Below are positions 1-8,348 of a stretch of DNA of 37,540 nucleotides, one piece after another. The position numbers and the translations under genes are program-made. Under the pieces are notes generated by a model that saw only the letters and a program-made list of their open reading frames with translations, searched no databases and was not told where the DNA came from. This DNA is from Nesterenkonia alkaliphila (lineage in GTDB: Bacteria > Actinomycetota > Actinomycetes > Actinomycetales > Micrococcaceae), in NCBI RefSeq assembly GCF_009758175.1, contig NZ_WRPM01000063.1, positions 1-37,540 on the forward strand, in the 5' to 3' direction. Numbering within the stretch: the stretch's first letter is position 1; each line of letters begins with the position of its first letter.

Positions 1-1064
1 CCCTTGCCGGCCTCGGCGGTGGCTGGCGCATTCTTCGGGGTGGTCTTCGGCGGCGTCGGACCACCTCCACCGCCGTCGCCCTTGCCGCCGGAGGTGTCGT
101 CGAGGACCTTCTTCGGTCCGTCCCCGGCAGGTTTGGACGGGGTGGGGACGGGCCGGTTCATCGCGCCCTTGGCTTCCTGCTCGCTGCTCATGGCGTGGTA
201 CATGTCGAAGCCGACGAAGGAGATGAACTTGTAGGTCATGTACGGGGCGAACGCGGCGATGAACATCAGCACGATCCCGGCGATCGGATCGCTGACCGAG
301 GCCAGGTCCGCCTCGATGGGTGCACTGACCTGGGTGATGGCGACCAGGAAGATCACCACCAGCACCAACTTGGACACGATCAGCGCCAGCACGAACGCGG
401 CCCACTTGGAGAACCACCCCTTGGTCGCATCCCACGACGAACCCGCCAGCGCGATGGGCGCGAACACGATCGCCACCAGCAGCAGGGCTTTGCGGACCAG
501 CAGGGAGAACCAGACGATCGCCGCAGCACTGATGGCGAGCCCGGCGAGGAAGATCGTGATGATCGCCCCCACACCCGGTGCGGCGATGTTCACCCCGACC
601 AGTCCGGCAGCCAATAGGGCGATGCGATCGCCCATGCCTTCCATCGTGTTCCCGGTGGCCTGGACGATCCCGATGGTGAGCTGGTCGGTGATCTCCAGCA
701 GCAGCGCCACGATCGTGATGACCAGGAACGACCCGAGCACCGATTTTGCCAGCCCGAGCGCGGCACGAGACAGCGCGGTGGGGTCGCGGCGGATGAGCCC
801 GGTGATGAGCTGGAGGCAGAAGAAGATCAACATGATGAACACAGCGACGCCGAACAGGACGTTGTAGACGCCCACGTACTCATCGCTGGTGACATCGACC
901 AGGGTGGTGGTGTCGAACACCGCCCACACGGCCTCGAACAGCCAGCCCGCGGCGGCGCCCATCGCCGAGGCCAGCCAATCGAACGGCGCAGAGACCAGGG
1001 TGGCGGCGGCTTCACCGGCCACGTCACACACCGACGAGATGATGGGAACATCGCACACACCCAC
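1..1064 (-). CDS. TrbL/VirB6-like conjugal transfer membrane protein (SCO6881-like), C-terminus cut by window edge
   Basis: The reading frame stays open from a GTG at 1064 to the window edge, so at least 354 residues are present and the 3' end is missing. GTG 1064 is preceded by a GGAG ribosome site about 9 nt upstream. The protein begins MGVCDVPIISSVCD and holds several long hydrophobic segments (for example around LFGVAVFIMLIFFCLQLI and AIVWFSLLVRKALLLVAIVF). A hydrophilic tail rich in Pro, Lys, Gly and Asp follows the last membrane segment. This layout is that of TrbL/VirB6-type proteins, which form the inner-membrane channel of type IV secretion systems; in actinobacterial ICEs this position is held by SCO6881-like proteins. 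It is the most distal transfer gene visible of a leftward cluster, just behind a DUF6112 gene. The VirB4-type ATPase expected next would lie left of the window. The family assignment rests on topology and neighbourhood, not on a conserved catalytic motif. Confidence 0.8.
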   Translation of the reverse strand, partial: MGVCDVPIISSVCDVAGEAAATLVSAPFDWLASAMGAAAGWLFEAVWAVFDTTTLVDVTSDEYVGVYNVLFGVAVFIMLIFFCLQLITGLIRRDPTALSRAALGLAKSVLGSFLVITIVALLLEITDQLTIGIVQATGNTMEGMGDRIALLAAGLVGVNIAAPGVGAIITIFLAGLAISAAAIVWFSLLVRKALLLVAIVFAPIALAGSSWDATKGWFSKWAAFVLALIVSKLVLVVIFLVAITQVSAPIEADLASVSDPIAGIVLMFIAAFAPYMTYKFISFVGFDMYHAMSSEQEAKGAMNRPVPTPSKPAGDGPKKVLDDTSGGKGDGGGGGPTPPKTTPKNAPATAEAGK

Positions 1065-1108
1065 CGCAGATCACTCCTTCACGCAAAGTTGAGTTGATGG
1101 GGGTGGGG

Positions 1109-1438
1109 TCAGACCTGCTGGCCGACGTTCCAGAAGAAGTTGATGAGCGTGACCGCGGCACCGCAGATGATCGCCGCGCCACAGGAGACGAGGACGCCGA
1201 CCTTCCCGCGTCCGGCCAGATGGGGGTTGGAGCTGTTGGCGCCGAAACCCCACACGATCGCGCTCACGATCAGCGCCAACACGCTGAGGATCAGGCCGAT
1301 GGTCATGACCGCGCCGACGATGGTGCGCAGCTGGCTGATGCCCGGCAGGCCGGAGTCGTTGGGGTTGATGTCGATCTGCATCGGCAGCGCCGGCCCGTAG
1401 AGGGCGGCGGCTTCAGTGAGGATGGCGATGGTGTGCAT
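1109..1438 (-). CDS. Small pilin-like membrane protein, DUF6112 type
   Basis: A 109-residue protein with a short N-terminal part (MHTIAILTEAAALYG), an acidic linker and two hydrophobic segments (about residues 42-68 and 80-100) separated by a short basic loop. The ATG at 1438 is chosen because a GAAGGAG ribosome site lies just upstream; a longer frame reaches 1534 but its extra residues look like leader sequence. Two-TM proteins of this size are a standard part of actinobacterial conjugation clusters (DUF6112 family) and resemble VirB2/TrbC pilins in topology. The TrbL-like gene starts 44 nt downstream on the same strand. A second protein of the same layout is encoded at 2481-2753, so the cluster carries two paralogues. 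A role as a pilin or channel subunit is inferred. Confidence 0.75.
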   Translation of the reverse strand: MHTIAILTEAAALYGPALPMQIDINPNDSGLPGISQLRTIVGAVMTIGLILSVLALIVSAIVWGFGANSSNPHLAGRGKVGVLVSCGAAIICGAAVTLINFFWNVGQQV

Positions 1439-1615
1439 AGCGGGGTGCTCCTTCAAGCTCGACGAGAGGTGGTTCTCGTCGGACAGGTGCACGCGACCGC
1501 CCGGAGACGAGCAAACGCGCCGAGGCTGAGGCATGTCAGGACAGCGGCGTAATCTGGGGTTGCCAATGTGCGCCAGTTCCGAGGCTCACGGGCTCTTTAC
1601 CGGGAGGTGCACGGC

Positions 1616-2479
1616 GTGAGCGAGTACGGCGTCGATTACCTCCGGCGGCTCCGTGAGGCGGTCGAGAAGTTCGAGTCTGCGTTCGAGGCGTGGATGCACA
1701 CCCAGGTCGAGTCCGACCACATGTCGGCACGAGGGCTGATGCCGACGGTCTGGACGAAGGACGATCAAGACGAGGTCAGCGTCCGGAACCTCGAGTTAGA
1801 TGTGGCCGAAGCCGCGGGTCTCGCCGCGAGAGCTGTCGCGGTCACCGGGACCTACATCGGAGTCCAAGGGCTCGGGCTCATCGATCCCATCGCCAATTGG
1901 TCGTTCATGTCATCGCCCAAGGCCCCGATCGCGCCCCGTGACATCCGGATGACCGCCTCGAATGTCAAAGGCCGACTGGACGCGATGATCACCGATGCCG
2001 AGGCCACGGCCGACTCTGAAGTGCCCACCTTCGCACCCGCGCAGTTGCACCGCGTGGTCTGGTCCGCAGCCGCAGCACACTGGACCACGCACCAGTACCG
2101 AGTGGCGGTGCGCGAAGCCGCCGAAGCGCTCACCCTGCACTGGAAGGACCGTCTCGGCCGCCACGACGTTGACGACACGGTGTTCTGGCAGCAGACACTT
2201 TCACCTGGCGCGGCTGAATCGGGTCGGCCCAAGCTGGTCTGGCCTGGCGATCCCGCGGAAAAGACAACGAGGAGTATGCGCGGTGGCCTTGAACCTCTCG
2301 CAAAGGCGTTGAACGGCCTGGCAACAGGGCTCAACCTCACCGTCCGTAACGTGACCACCCATACTCGCGACGAACTGTCTGAGCAGGAAGGCATGGAGCG
2401 GCTCGCTGCCTACAGCTACCTCGCTCGAATCCTCGACCAATGCGACATCCAGCACGCCGCTGAGGACGCCAGCTCGTAA
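1616..2479 (+). CDS. TIGR02391/Ymh-family protein with HEPN-like motif, antisense inside the transfer cluster
   Basis: A 287-residue soluble protein. GTG 1616 is chosen because a GGGAGGT ribosome site lies 7 nt upstream; an upstream in-frame start at 1568 has none. The C-terminal third (from about residue 225) carries R-N-V-T-T-H at residues 244-249 (codons from 2345), followed by an acidic stretch and the helix AAYSYLARILDQCDI. This layout is typical of the TIGR02391 (Hypoth_Ymh) family, and R-x4-6-H is the catalytic signature of HEPN ribonucleases. The N-terminal half is helical and not recognised. The gene lies on the strand opposite to all its neighbours, between two DUF6112-type genes, so it looks like cargo inserted into the transfer operon. 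A role in phage or plasmid defence is inferred from the family's usual contexts. Nuclease activity is not shown by the motif alone. Confidence 0.7.
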   Translation: MSEYGVDYLRRLREAVEKFESAFEAWMHTQVESDHMSARGLMPTVWTKDDQDEVSVRNLELDVAEAAGLAARAVAVTGTYIGVQGLGLIDPIANWSFMSSPKAPIAPRDIRMTASNVKGRLDAMITDAEATADSEVPTFAPAQLHRVVWSAAAAHWTTHQYRVAVREAAEALTLHWKDRLGRHDVDDTVFWQQTLSPGAAESGRPKLVWPGDPAEKTTRSMRGGLEPLAKALNGLATGLNLTVRNVTTHTRDELSEQEGMERLAAYSYLARILDQCDIQHAAEDASS

Positions 2480-2480
2480 C

Positions 2481-2753
2481 TCAGAGCTGAGTTCCGAGAT
2501 CGAGCAGCCAGTTCACCCACGCGATGCCACCACCAGCCAGTACCGCAGCTCCGAGTGCGGTCCAGGCACCGACGCGTGCTTTGGTGGCGGCGGTGTGGTG
2601 GCCGTTGGCGGTGGCGAGCGCCCAGACGATGGCGCAGACGATCAGCATGAGTACGGCGATGATGAGCACGAACGTCAGCAGCGCGCCGATCACGGCGCGA
2701 AGGTCATCGGCACCTCCCACGGCTCCGAAATCCGGGAAGACGTCTATGCTCAT
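2481..2753 (-). CDS. Small pilin-like membrane protein, second DUF6112-type paralogue
   Basis: A 90-residue protein with an acidic N-terminus (MSIDVFPDFGAVGGADDLRA), two hydrophobic segments (about residues 23-48 and 62-85) and a short polar loop. Its topology and size match the DUF6112-type protein at 1109-1438, including the pattern of an acidic N-terminus, hydrophobic hairpin and NWLLDLG-like end. Its ATG overlaps the stop codon of the upstream cell-wall hydrolase gene by one base (TGATG at 2755-2751), so the two are probably translationally coupled. The stop codon lies 1 nt beyond that of the convergent TIGR02391-type gene at 1616-2479. Two different pilin-like subunits in one system may have different roles; that is inference. 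Confidence 0.75.
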   Translation of the reverse strand: MSIDVFPDFGAVGGADDLRAVIGALLTFVLIIAVLMLIVCAIVWALATANGHHTAATKARVGAWTALGAAVLAGGGIAWVNWLLDLGTQL

Positions 2754-4357
2754 CAGGCTCCTTCTCGGATCGTTACGTGGACGTGATCGAGGTGCCTGGT
2801 CACGACATCGGTGCCTCGGGTGTAGGGGCGCCAGCCCTCATCGGCGCGGGCGGTGGACCAGATCTGGTCCTGCCAGATCAGGTACTCCACACCGAGGGTT
2901 TCGGCGTGGGTCTGGAGCCAGTTCGTGACGGCCCAACCGAGTTCGAGGGCTTGACCCGTGGCCGGTTCGCCGATGGCGTTGCCGAACGTGCCGTCACAAG
3001 CCCGCCCGAGCGGGTGTTCGGAGACGGTGCCGGGGCGCGGGGAGTAGCAGGCCCACGCCGAGCCGGGGAACGCGGCGCGGACTTGTTCGAGGACGTGGGC
3101 GGTGCGCGCGGTGATCTGCCCATCGCTGGTGGGGTCGTCGACCATCGCGTCGGGGTCACCGCCGGGGAAACCGTCGGGTGGTCCGGCATCTGCGCCTGGG
3201 GCGCATCCCGGTCCCGCCGTGCTGCCGCCCTCGTGTTCGGTCGCGCCGTGCTCGGCCAGCCAGGCGGCGGCGTCGACGGCTTCGGCGCTTGGTCCACCTG
3301 GCCGGACTTCGAGGTGCAGGTGGGGTCCGGTGGAGTTGCCCGAGGAGCCGACGTCGCCGATGTGCTGTCCGGCGGTCACGGTGTCACCGGCTTGAACGTG
3401 GATGCCGTGGGACCACATGTGCGCATACGCGGTAGCGACCCGTTGCCCGGACACGGTGTGGTCGATGACGATCAGCCCGCCGTACCCGCCGGAGAACTCC
3501 GCGGTGGTGACCCGACCGTCGGCGATCGCAAACAACGCGGTGCCGTCCGCGGCGGCGTAGTCGGTGCCGGTGTGAAAGGACCGTTCCCCGGTGATGGGGT
3601 GGGTCCGCCACCCGAAGTCGGACGTCTTCGTCCACGTCCCTTCGGGCAACGGGAACAGCACGCGCGACGTCTCGGGCACCACACCGGCATCCCCACCGCC
3701 GCCTGCGGGGCGGGTGAGCGTCGCGAGGATGGTCTCGGCGACCGGCTGGTAGTTCTGATACCGGTCCGGGTAGGCGGAGACCTCGACGGCTTGGGCGGCC
3801 TCGCCGGGGTCCATCTGTTCCCAGCCGGGGATGTCCAGCAGGCCCCGCGGGCTCGGGTGGTTCGGGCCTTCGGGTCCACCGTAGAACGCGCGGGCCTGAT
3901 AGGTGGGGTCCATCAGCTCGGCGACGGTGCCCCACCCGGTGGCCGGGCGCATCTGGAACAAGCCCAGCGAGTCATGATCGCTTCCGTCGCCGTCGTTCGG
4001 ATAGTCACCCGACTCCGGATAGGCGCCGGTGTTGGACAGCATCCGCAGGTGGGACTCCGTGAGCGCGGCCATCAGCGCGATCACCGCGCCGCGGTCGTTG
4101 ATGCCCTCGGTCTGCCCGCCGATGGTGATGATCGTGGCCGCGTGGGTGAGCTGGGCCCGGTTCAGCGTGACCGTCTCCCCATTGCGGGTCTCGGCGGTCA
4201 GGGAGTCCGGGACCGGCCCGACCGTCAGGCTCGTGCCGGGCAGGCAAACCGCTTCGGCGCGGGCAGCCGGGTTCATCAACACCCCGAGACCCAGCAGCAC
4301 CACCGAGGGGCCAAGGAACAGCCCGGCGAGGACGAGGGTGGCGATGACCTTGCGCAT
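2753..4357 (-). CDS. Three-domain cell-wall hydrolase of the conjugation system (lysozyme-like + M23 + M15-like)
   Basis: A 534-residue exported protein. Residues 1-34 form a signal peptide or membrane anchor. Residues about 70-215 look like a lytic transglycosylase: a Glu in ALTESHL (E101), the SLGLFQMRP motif (130-138) and the VEVSAYPDRYQNY motif (191-203). Residues about 240-360 are an M23 endopeptidase with zinc ligands H262 and D266 (HTGTD), H313, and H346/H348 (HLHLEV). Residues about 410-534 resemble the C-terminal domain of M15-type carboxypeptidases or ARB_07466-like proteins (SEHPLGRACDG at 446-456; HLDHVHV at 522-528). VirB1-like proteins open the peptidoglycan for the secretion channel, and the location among transfer genes supports that job here. 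Three different cleavage activities in one chain is unusual. The start is ATG 4357 with GGAG upstream. The M23 call is firm, the other two domains are by motif only. Confidence 0.88.
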   Translation of the reverse strand: MRKVIATLVLAGLFLGPSVVLLGLGVLMNPAARAEAVCLPGTSLTVGPVPDSLTAETRNGETVTLNRAQLTHAATIITIGGQTEGINDRGAVIALMAALTESHLRMLSNTGAYPESGDYPNDGDGSDHDSLGLFQMRPATGWGTVAELMDPTYQARAFYGGPEGPNHPSPRGLLDIPGWEQMDPGEAAQAVEVSAYPDRYQNYQPVAETILATLTRPAGGGGDAGVVPETSRVLFPLPEGTWTKTSDFGWRTHPITGERSFHTGTDYAAADGTALFAIADGRVTTAEFSGGYGGLIVIDHTVSGQRVATAYAHMWSHGIHVQAGDTVTAGQHIGDVGSSGNSTGPHLHLEVRPGGPSAEAVDAAAWLAEHGATEHEGGSTAGPGCAPGADAGPPDGFPGGDPDAMVDDPTSDGQITARTAHVLEQVRAAFPGSAWACYSPRPGTVSEHPLGRACDGTFGNAIGEPATGQALELGWAVTNWLQTHAETLGVEYLIWQDQIWSTARADEGWRPYTRGTDVVTRHLDHVHVTIREGA

Positions 4358-4376
4358 CCCGGATCACTCCGTCTCT

Positions 4377-5048
4377 TCAACGCAGCGGGTTGTCGACTTG
4401 CGAGAGCCGCAGCAACCGGCACGCATCGAACGAGGGCTCACACGCGATGAATACCGTGAACGTCACAGGACGTTCGGTTTGCATGGGTTCGGTGCCCCAG
4501 ATGCCGGCGCGGTAGCGGGTGCCGGTGATGGTGTAGGCGGTAGTGCCGGGCAGCAGCTGGCCCGGTGCAGCCTGGGCTTCGGCGTCGGCCCAGGCATCGG
4601 GGATCTCGACGGCATCGACGGTGATCCACTGCCTGGTCTGATGCGTCCGCAGCTGTCCCCAGGCCTCGGGGGAGGGGAGGTAGGAGCGGACATCGGAAGC
4701 CAGCCCGGAGGTCTCGTTCCCGGTGGGGTCGCCGACATCGACGAGCACCTGGGCATAGTCCGAGGGGCCGTGGCTGCCGGTGGTGTCCCAGGTGAACAAC
4801 GCCACCGCCACCGAACGGGCGAACGCCTCGCCATCGGTGGTGTCGTACACAGGGCGCGGTGATGCCGAGGGGCCTGATGGTCCGGTGGGGCCGGGCGCGA
4901 GCGTCACCGCATCGTCGCCACTGGTGGTGGGTTGGGGTCCGCGGATGAGGCCGTAGACGCCGATGCCGACGATCACCAGCAGCACTACGGCGGCGGCGAT
5001 CACGGCGACCAGCACCCGGCGACGGGAAGTCAGGTCAGAAGGGTTCAT
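4377..5048 (-). CDS. Single-pass membrane protein of the transfer cluster, VirB8/TcpC-like candidate
   Basis: A 223-residue protein with a short basic cytoplasmic N-terminus (MNPSDLTSRRR), one membrane helix at about residues 13-35, a Pro/Ser/Gly-rich linker (about 50-65) and an external domain of about 155 residues with two cysteines near the C-terminus (IACEPSFDACRLL) that could form a disulfide. Short tail, one TM helix and a compact periplasmic or exoplasmic domain is the layout of VirB8/TcpC-type scaffold proteins, and such a component is expected next to the cell-wall hydrolase. No sequence motif proves the assignment. The hydrolase starts 19 nt downstream, so the two are probably co-transcribed. 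Confidence 0.6.
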   Translation of the reverse strand: MNPSDLTSRRRVLVAVIAAAVVLLVIVGIGVYGLIRGPQPTTSGDDAVTLAPGPTGPSGPSASPRPVYDTTDGEAFARSVAVALFTWDTTGSHGPSDYAQVLVDVGDPTGNETSGLASDVRSYLPSPEAWGQLRTHQTRQWITVDAVEIPDAWADAEAQAAPGQLLPGTTAYTITGTRYRAGIWGTEPMQTERPVTFTVFIACEPSFDACRLLRLSQVDNPLR

Positions 5049-5096
5049 GCCTCACAGGTGCACACCGCCACCCCGGGGCAGGATCGCGTGTCCGTG

Positions 5097-6239
5097 TCAG
5101 ACGGCGATCGCCTCACCTGGACGCGCTCTGGCGCCCTCGCCGCTATCGGCGTGGCCGTCGTCGCTGCTGCCTGTGCTGGTGGGGTCGGTGGTGCGCAGGG
5201 TGCGGACGTGCTCGACGAACGCGATCGTCCCGGCCACGGTGGCCTTAAACCGCTCCCAGTCCTCATCGGAAACTTCCGTGGCGATCTGGTCCGGGTCGTA
5301 ATGGTGCCACCAGCCGTCCAGCTCGGCCCAGACGCGCACGAACGCCCGCGGCGGCAACACCAGCCCCTCCAACGGCCTGGCCGGGGTGCGGCGCTGGGAA
5401 GGACGTTTCTTGCTGGCCGCCTTCGCCCGCGCCAGGGCCTCCTTGGCGAGGGCCTCCAGCTCGGCGGCCTTCGCGTCGAGTTCGGCCTGCTCACGCACCC
5501 GCGCCGCCTCGACCTGGGCGCGGCGACGCACCGTGACCGGCTGGGACTCATCGGCGGCGAGCCGGTCCAGCTCGGCCAGCGACAGCTCGGCATTGATGCG
5601 CTGAGATGCCGGGGCAGCGCCAGCTCCGGCGTCGATGGCTTCCAGCTCGGCGGCGGCACGCTGGCGCACGTGCTCGGGCTGGGCCGGATTGCTGGCGAGG
5701 TCTTGGAGGCGTCCGATCTGTTCGAGCCGGTTGTAGGAGTTGCGGCCGGTGACCATCTGCGCCGCTTGTTCTCGACTGTCGCCGGAGGCACTCGGTGACG
5801 GTGCCGTCGATTCGACGGCACCGCGTGACCTGGGGTTTTGTCCTTCCGCGGTGAACCGGGACGCCTCTTGGCGACCGGCGGCGTCCTCGGCCATCAGCGC
5901 CTTCAGCTCCCGATACAGCGCAGCCTGTTCGGTCTGGGTGAGCGGCTTGTGAAGCTGGTTGTCGTCCTGCTCAGCCAGCAGCTGTCCGAGGCGGTCGGTG
6001 ATCCCGGCGCGCACCCACACCTTCACGGTCCGCCACCCGAGCTGCTTGATCGCCGCCAGGCGCCTAGCCCCGCAGACCAACACGCCCTCGGGGGTGACGG
6101 TGATCGGCTGGAGCAGCCCGTCGCGGTCGATAGAGGCGGCGAGGGAGTCGATGTCACCGAAAGCGGTGCGGTGCCGGCGCCCGATGATGATCGAGGCGAC
6201 GGTGCGTTCCAACTCGATATGGCCGTCTCGGTTACCCAC
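5097..6239 (-). CDS. ParB-like partition/nuclease-domain protein
   Basis: A 380-residue protein with an N-terminal ParB/Sulfiredoxin-type domain (about residues 10-100). It shows the SIDRDGLLQPITV segment and the nucleotide-binding CGARRLAA motif (56-63). A Glu/Gln/Lys/Ala-rich region (about 200-275) is predicted to be helical or coiled coil. The C-terminal part (about 290-350, with AELDGWWHHYD) is not recognised. ParB-domain proteins bind and cluster on DNA using CTP; in ICEs they serve stability or regulation. No ParA partner is present in the window. GTG 6239 is taken as start; its ribosome site lies inside the preceding gene, whose stop overlaps it by 8 nt. That overlap indicates translational coupling. 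Confidence 0.82.
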   Translation of the reverse strand: MGNRDGHIELERTVASIIIGRRHRTAFGDIDSLAASIDRDGLLQPITVTPEGVLVCGARRLAAIKQLGWRTVKVWVRAGITDRLGQLLAEQDDNQLHKPLTQTEQAALYRELKALMAEDAAGRQEASRFTAEGQNPRSRGAVESTAPSPSASGDSREQAAQMVTGRNSYNRLEQIGRLQDLASNPAQPEHVRQRAAAELEAIDAGAGAAPASQRINAELSLAELDRLAADESQPVTVRRRAQVEAARVREQAELDAKAAELEALAKEALARAKAASKKRPSQRRTPARPLEGLVLPPRAFVRVWAELDGWWHHYDPDQIATEVSDEDWERFKATVAGTIAFVEHVRTLRTTDPTSTGSSDDGHADSGEGARARPGEAIAV

Positions 6240-7092
6240 GACCCTCGCCCCCGGAAGGTGAACTCGGTGCAGCGACGGTGATGGTCAGCACGAGGTCGTC
6301 ATCGCGCAGCAGCACCCGCAACGGCTCACCGATCAGCAGCCGCAACAACACTCCCCGTCCCAGCGAGGTTCCCGTGTAGGCCGGTTCGGGGTTGCCCAGC
6401 ACGGTCCGCAGCAACCCGTGCCACGAGGGTGCGGGCAGGTCGAGCAGCGCGCGGGCAGACTTGTCGCGGCGCAGCGCCTCGAACGCCGTGTGCCGGGACC
6501 CGGCCCGGGCGAGACGCTCGCACACGTACTCGATCGCGCCGCGCGCGGTGTGTGGTGGCCAGCCGAGCATGGTGAACAACGCGATCGTGTCCTCGACTGC
6601 ACTGGATGCTGCTGCGGACTCCGGGATGGGCTCGGCCTCCTCCGCGGAGTCAGGGTCGGAGTGGTCGCGGTGGTGGAAGGAGGGGTGGAAGTCGGTCAGG
6701 GGGTTCTCGCGGTCGCTGAAGCGTTCGGCGTCGTGGAACACCGAGAACTGCACCCGCCTGGCCTGATGCGGCGAGCACAACAGCCCGTTGCCACGCTCTT
6801 CGGCGATGCAAGTCACCTGCACCGCGCGCGTCACCACCGCCCACGGATCATCGGCCTTCCTCGTCGCCGGGGTGCGCATCACCTCGAACGCCGCCGACGC
6901 CGCCTCCCACGCATCCAGACCATGCTTGCGAGCAAGAGGCGCGTACTTCTCAGCGGCATAGTGCATCAGCGCGGCAGCTTCGGCATCGGTACGCCACGCC
7001 CGCGGCCCACCCCGGTGGAGCCGGAGCAGCAAGGCACGCAGGCCCTCGCCGGTGGTGAAGTCCGTTCGTGATGGGCCGTTGGATGTGGTCAT
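6232..7092 (-). CDS. Conserved ICE protein of unknown function
   Basis: A 286-residue soluble protein that I do not recognise. It is mostly helical in composition: an N-terminal region (about 1-90) rich in Ala/Arg, a central acidic, low-complexity stretch (about 150-185 with many D, E, S), and a C-terminal region (about 190-270) of Leu-rich helices. ATG 7092 is chosen because a perfect AGGAGG lies 10 nt upstream; a longer frame to 7173 would place that Shine-Dalgarno inside the gene. The stop overlaps the ParB-like start by 8 nt. Co-location with parB-like and primase genes suggests a role in element replication or maintenance, which is inference only. No catalytic motif was found. Confidence 0.7.
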   Translation of the reverse strand: MTTSNGPSRTDFTTGEGLRALLLRLHRGGPRAWRTDAEAAALMHYAAEKYAPLARKHGLDAWEAASAAFEVMRTPATRKADDPWAVVTRAVQVTCIAEERGNGLLCSPHQARRVQFSVFHDAERFSDRENPLTDFHPSFHHRDHSDPDSAEEAEPIPESAAASSAVEDTIALFTMLGWPPHTARGAIEYVCERLARAGSRHTAFEALRRDKSARALLDLPAPSWHGLLRTVLGNPEPAYTGTSLGRGVLLRLLIGEPLRVLLRDDDLVLTITVAAPSSPSGGEGRG

Positions 7093-7176
7093 GGTGGTGG
7101 CACCTCCTGCACGGTAGGTGCGCACGCGCTCCCCGACGGCAAGCCGTCCGCTCACGCCCGAGAAGCTGCCCATGAC

Positions 7177-7650
7177 TCAGCCCAACCCGATCCCTGACCG
7201 GGTGGCCCCGGAATGGCCGGACCCGCGGCTGCGGCCGAAGGCCGACAACGGCGGCAACCGGCGCGCCCGCTCGCTGATCGCGGCCCGTGATGCCGCGGTC
7301 GCTTCGACGGGAAGGCGGCGCATCCGGCGGGCCAGCTCGGTCTCGAAACTGATCCCACGCCCCGCCCACCGGGCACTGGACTGCGCCACCAGATCGGTCG
7401 GGCGCACCCACGCCACCCCACGCGCATCCCACCGGGCTACATCGCGGGCAGCCGCGGGATTCTTCCCGTCCAGTGAAGGGTCGCGGCGGCGAGCCAGCTC
7501 CGAGACCTGACCCTCGCGATCCGTCCCCGGCTCGGACGTCCTGGTCGCCGACGCTTCGGTCGCCGGCTCCTTCGGGTCCGGTCGCGCGGGACCTTCCGGT
7601 GGTGCTGCCCGCTTGGACTCCTGCTGGTCGTCTCGGTCCTGTTCCCTCAT
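7177..7650 (-). CDS. Small basic protein of unknown function in the replication block
   Basis: A 157-residue protein. ATG 7650 is preferred over the longer frame (7707) because an AGGAGG site lies 7 nt before it. The first 60 residues are Pro/Glu/Arg-rich and probably disordered. The C-terminal part (about 65-150) is strongly basic, with ARRMRRLPVEATAASRAAI and SERARRL, and could contact nucleic acid. The family is not recognised. Its ATG overlaps the stop codon of the DUF2637 gene (ATGA, 7647-7650), so translation of the two is coupled. Confidence 0.6.
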   Translation of the reverse strand: MREQDRDDQQESKRAAPPEGPARPDPKEPATEASATRTSEPGTDREGQVSELARRRDPSLDGKNPAAARDVARWDARGVAWVRPTDLVAQSSARWAGRGISFETELARRMRRLPVEATAASRAAISERARRLPPLSAFGRSRGSGHSGATRSGIGLG

Positions 7651-8348
7651 GGCCGCGCCTCCTGGTTTTCGTGACTGTTCACCAGAGAGGTGGACTCGGC
7701 GAACCATCGGCCCACCGTCGACGGGTGCACACCCACGCGGGCCGCGATGGCCTTGTTCGACCAGCCCGCCTCCCGCAGCTCGGCAGCGACCTCACGCCGA
7801 TCCCGCTCCACCGACGCAGACTCAGGGCTGGTCTGGGCCGAATCGGCAGTGACCAGCTCGCGGACGGTCCCGGGTGAGAGCACCGCGTCGTCCTCGACGC
7901 GCACTTCGCTGCGTTCGGGCTCAGGCAGAGGCCGGGTAAGGATCACGGTCAGATGCGTAATCGCCAACAGCACCAACGGCGGCACGGCCGCGACCGACGC
8001 AGCCAGCACACCCGGCACATCGGCATCCGCGGCCACCACCGCATGCAGAGCGTTGGCCGTGACCGACACGATCGCCCCAGCGGCCAGCAGCATCCACGGA
8101 TACCAAGCGCCCCGTTGCCCTGCGAGAGCGACCACCGAAACGGTCGCAACGACGATGATGCCGTCCACGATCAGCGGCCACGCCCACGCCTGCCCCGCCT
8201 CGATGCCCGAACGCCGGGCCAGATCAGCCAGAGCGGTGAAAGACAGCCAGAACGCCCCCAACGCGATCAACACCGTCCCGGCCACCGCGGTCATCACGGC
8301 GAGACGACCACCGCGACGACGCACCACCGGAGACGGTCCGGGGGTCAT
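7647..8348 (-). CDS. DUF2637-type membrane protein with C-terminal HTH
   Basis: A 233-residue protein with about four hydrophobic segments in residues 18-140, including AMTAVAGTVLIALGAFW-like and LIVDGIIVVATVSVVAL stretches. The pattern matches DUF2637, a family common on actinomycete plasmids and ICEs next to transfer and replication genes (often called Spd-like or transfer-spread proteins). Residues about 180-220 form a helix-turn-helix (AAELREAGWSNKAIAARVGV...STVGRWF) similar to those of resolvase and homeodomain-like proteins. A membrane domain joined to a DNA-binding domain suggests tethering of element DNA to the membrane; that is inference. The start codon overlaps the primase stop by 4 nt (ATGA). 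Confidence 0.78.
   Translation of the reverse strand: MTPGPSPVVRRRGGRLAVMTAVAGTVLIALGAFWLSFTALADLARRSGIEAGQAWAWPLIVDGIIVVATVSVVALAGQRGAWYPWMLLAAGAIVSVTANALHAVVAADADVPGVLAASVAAVPPLVLLAITHLTVILTRPLPEPERSEVRVEDDAVLSPGTVRELVTADSAQTSPESASVERDRREVAAELREAGWSNKAIAARVGVHPSTVGRWFAESTSLVNSHENQEARP

Noticed and set aside
2777-4450. 557-codon open frame on the plus strand opposite the cell-wall hydrolase
   Set aside because: It is the GC-rich shadow of the real gene. Its translation is low in complexity and matches no family, while the opposite strand shows complete M23 motifs.
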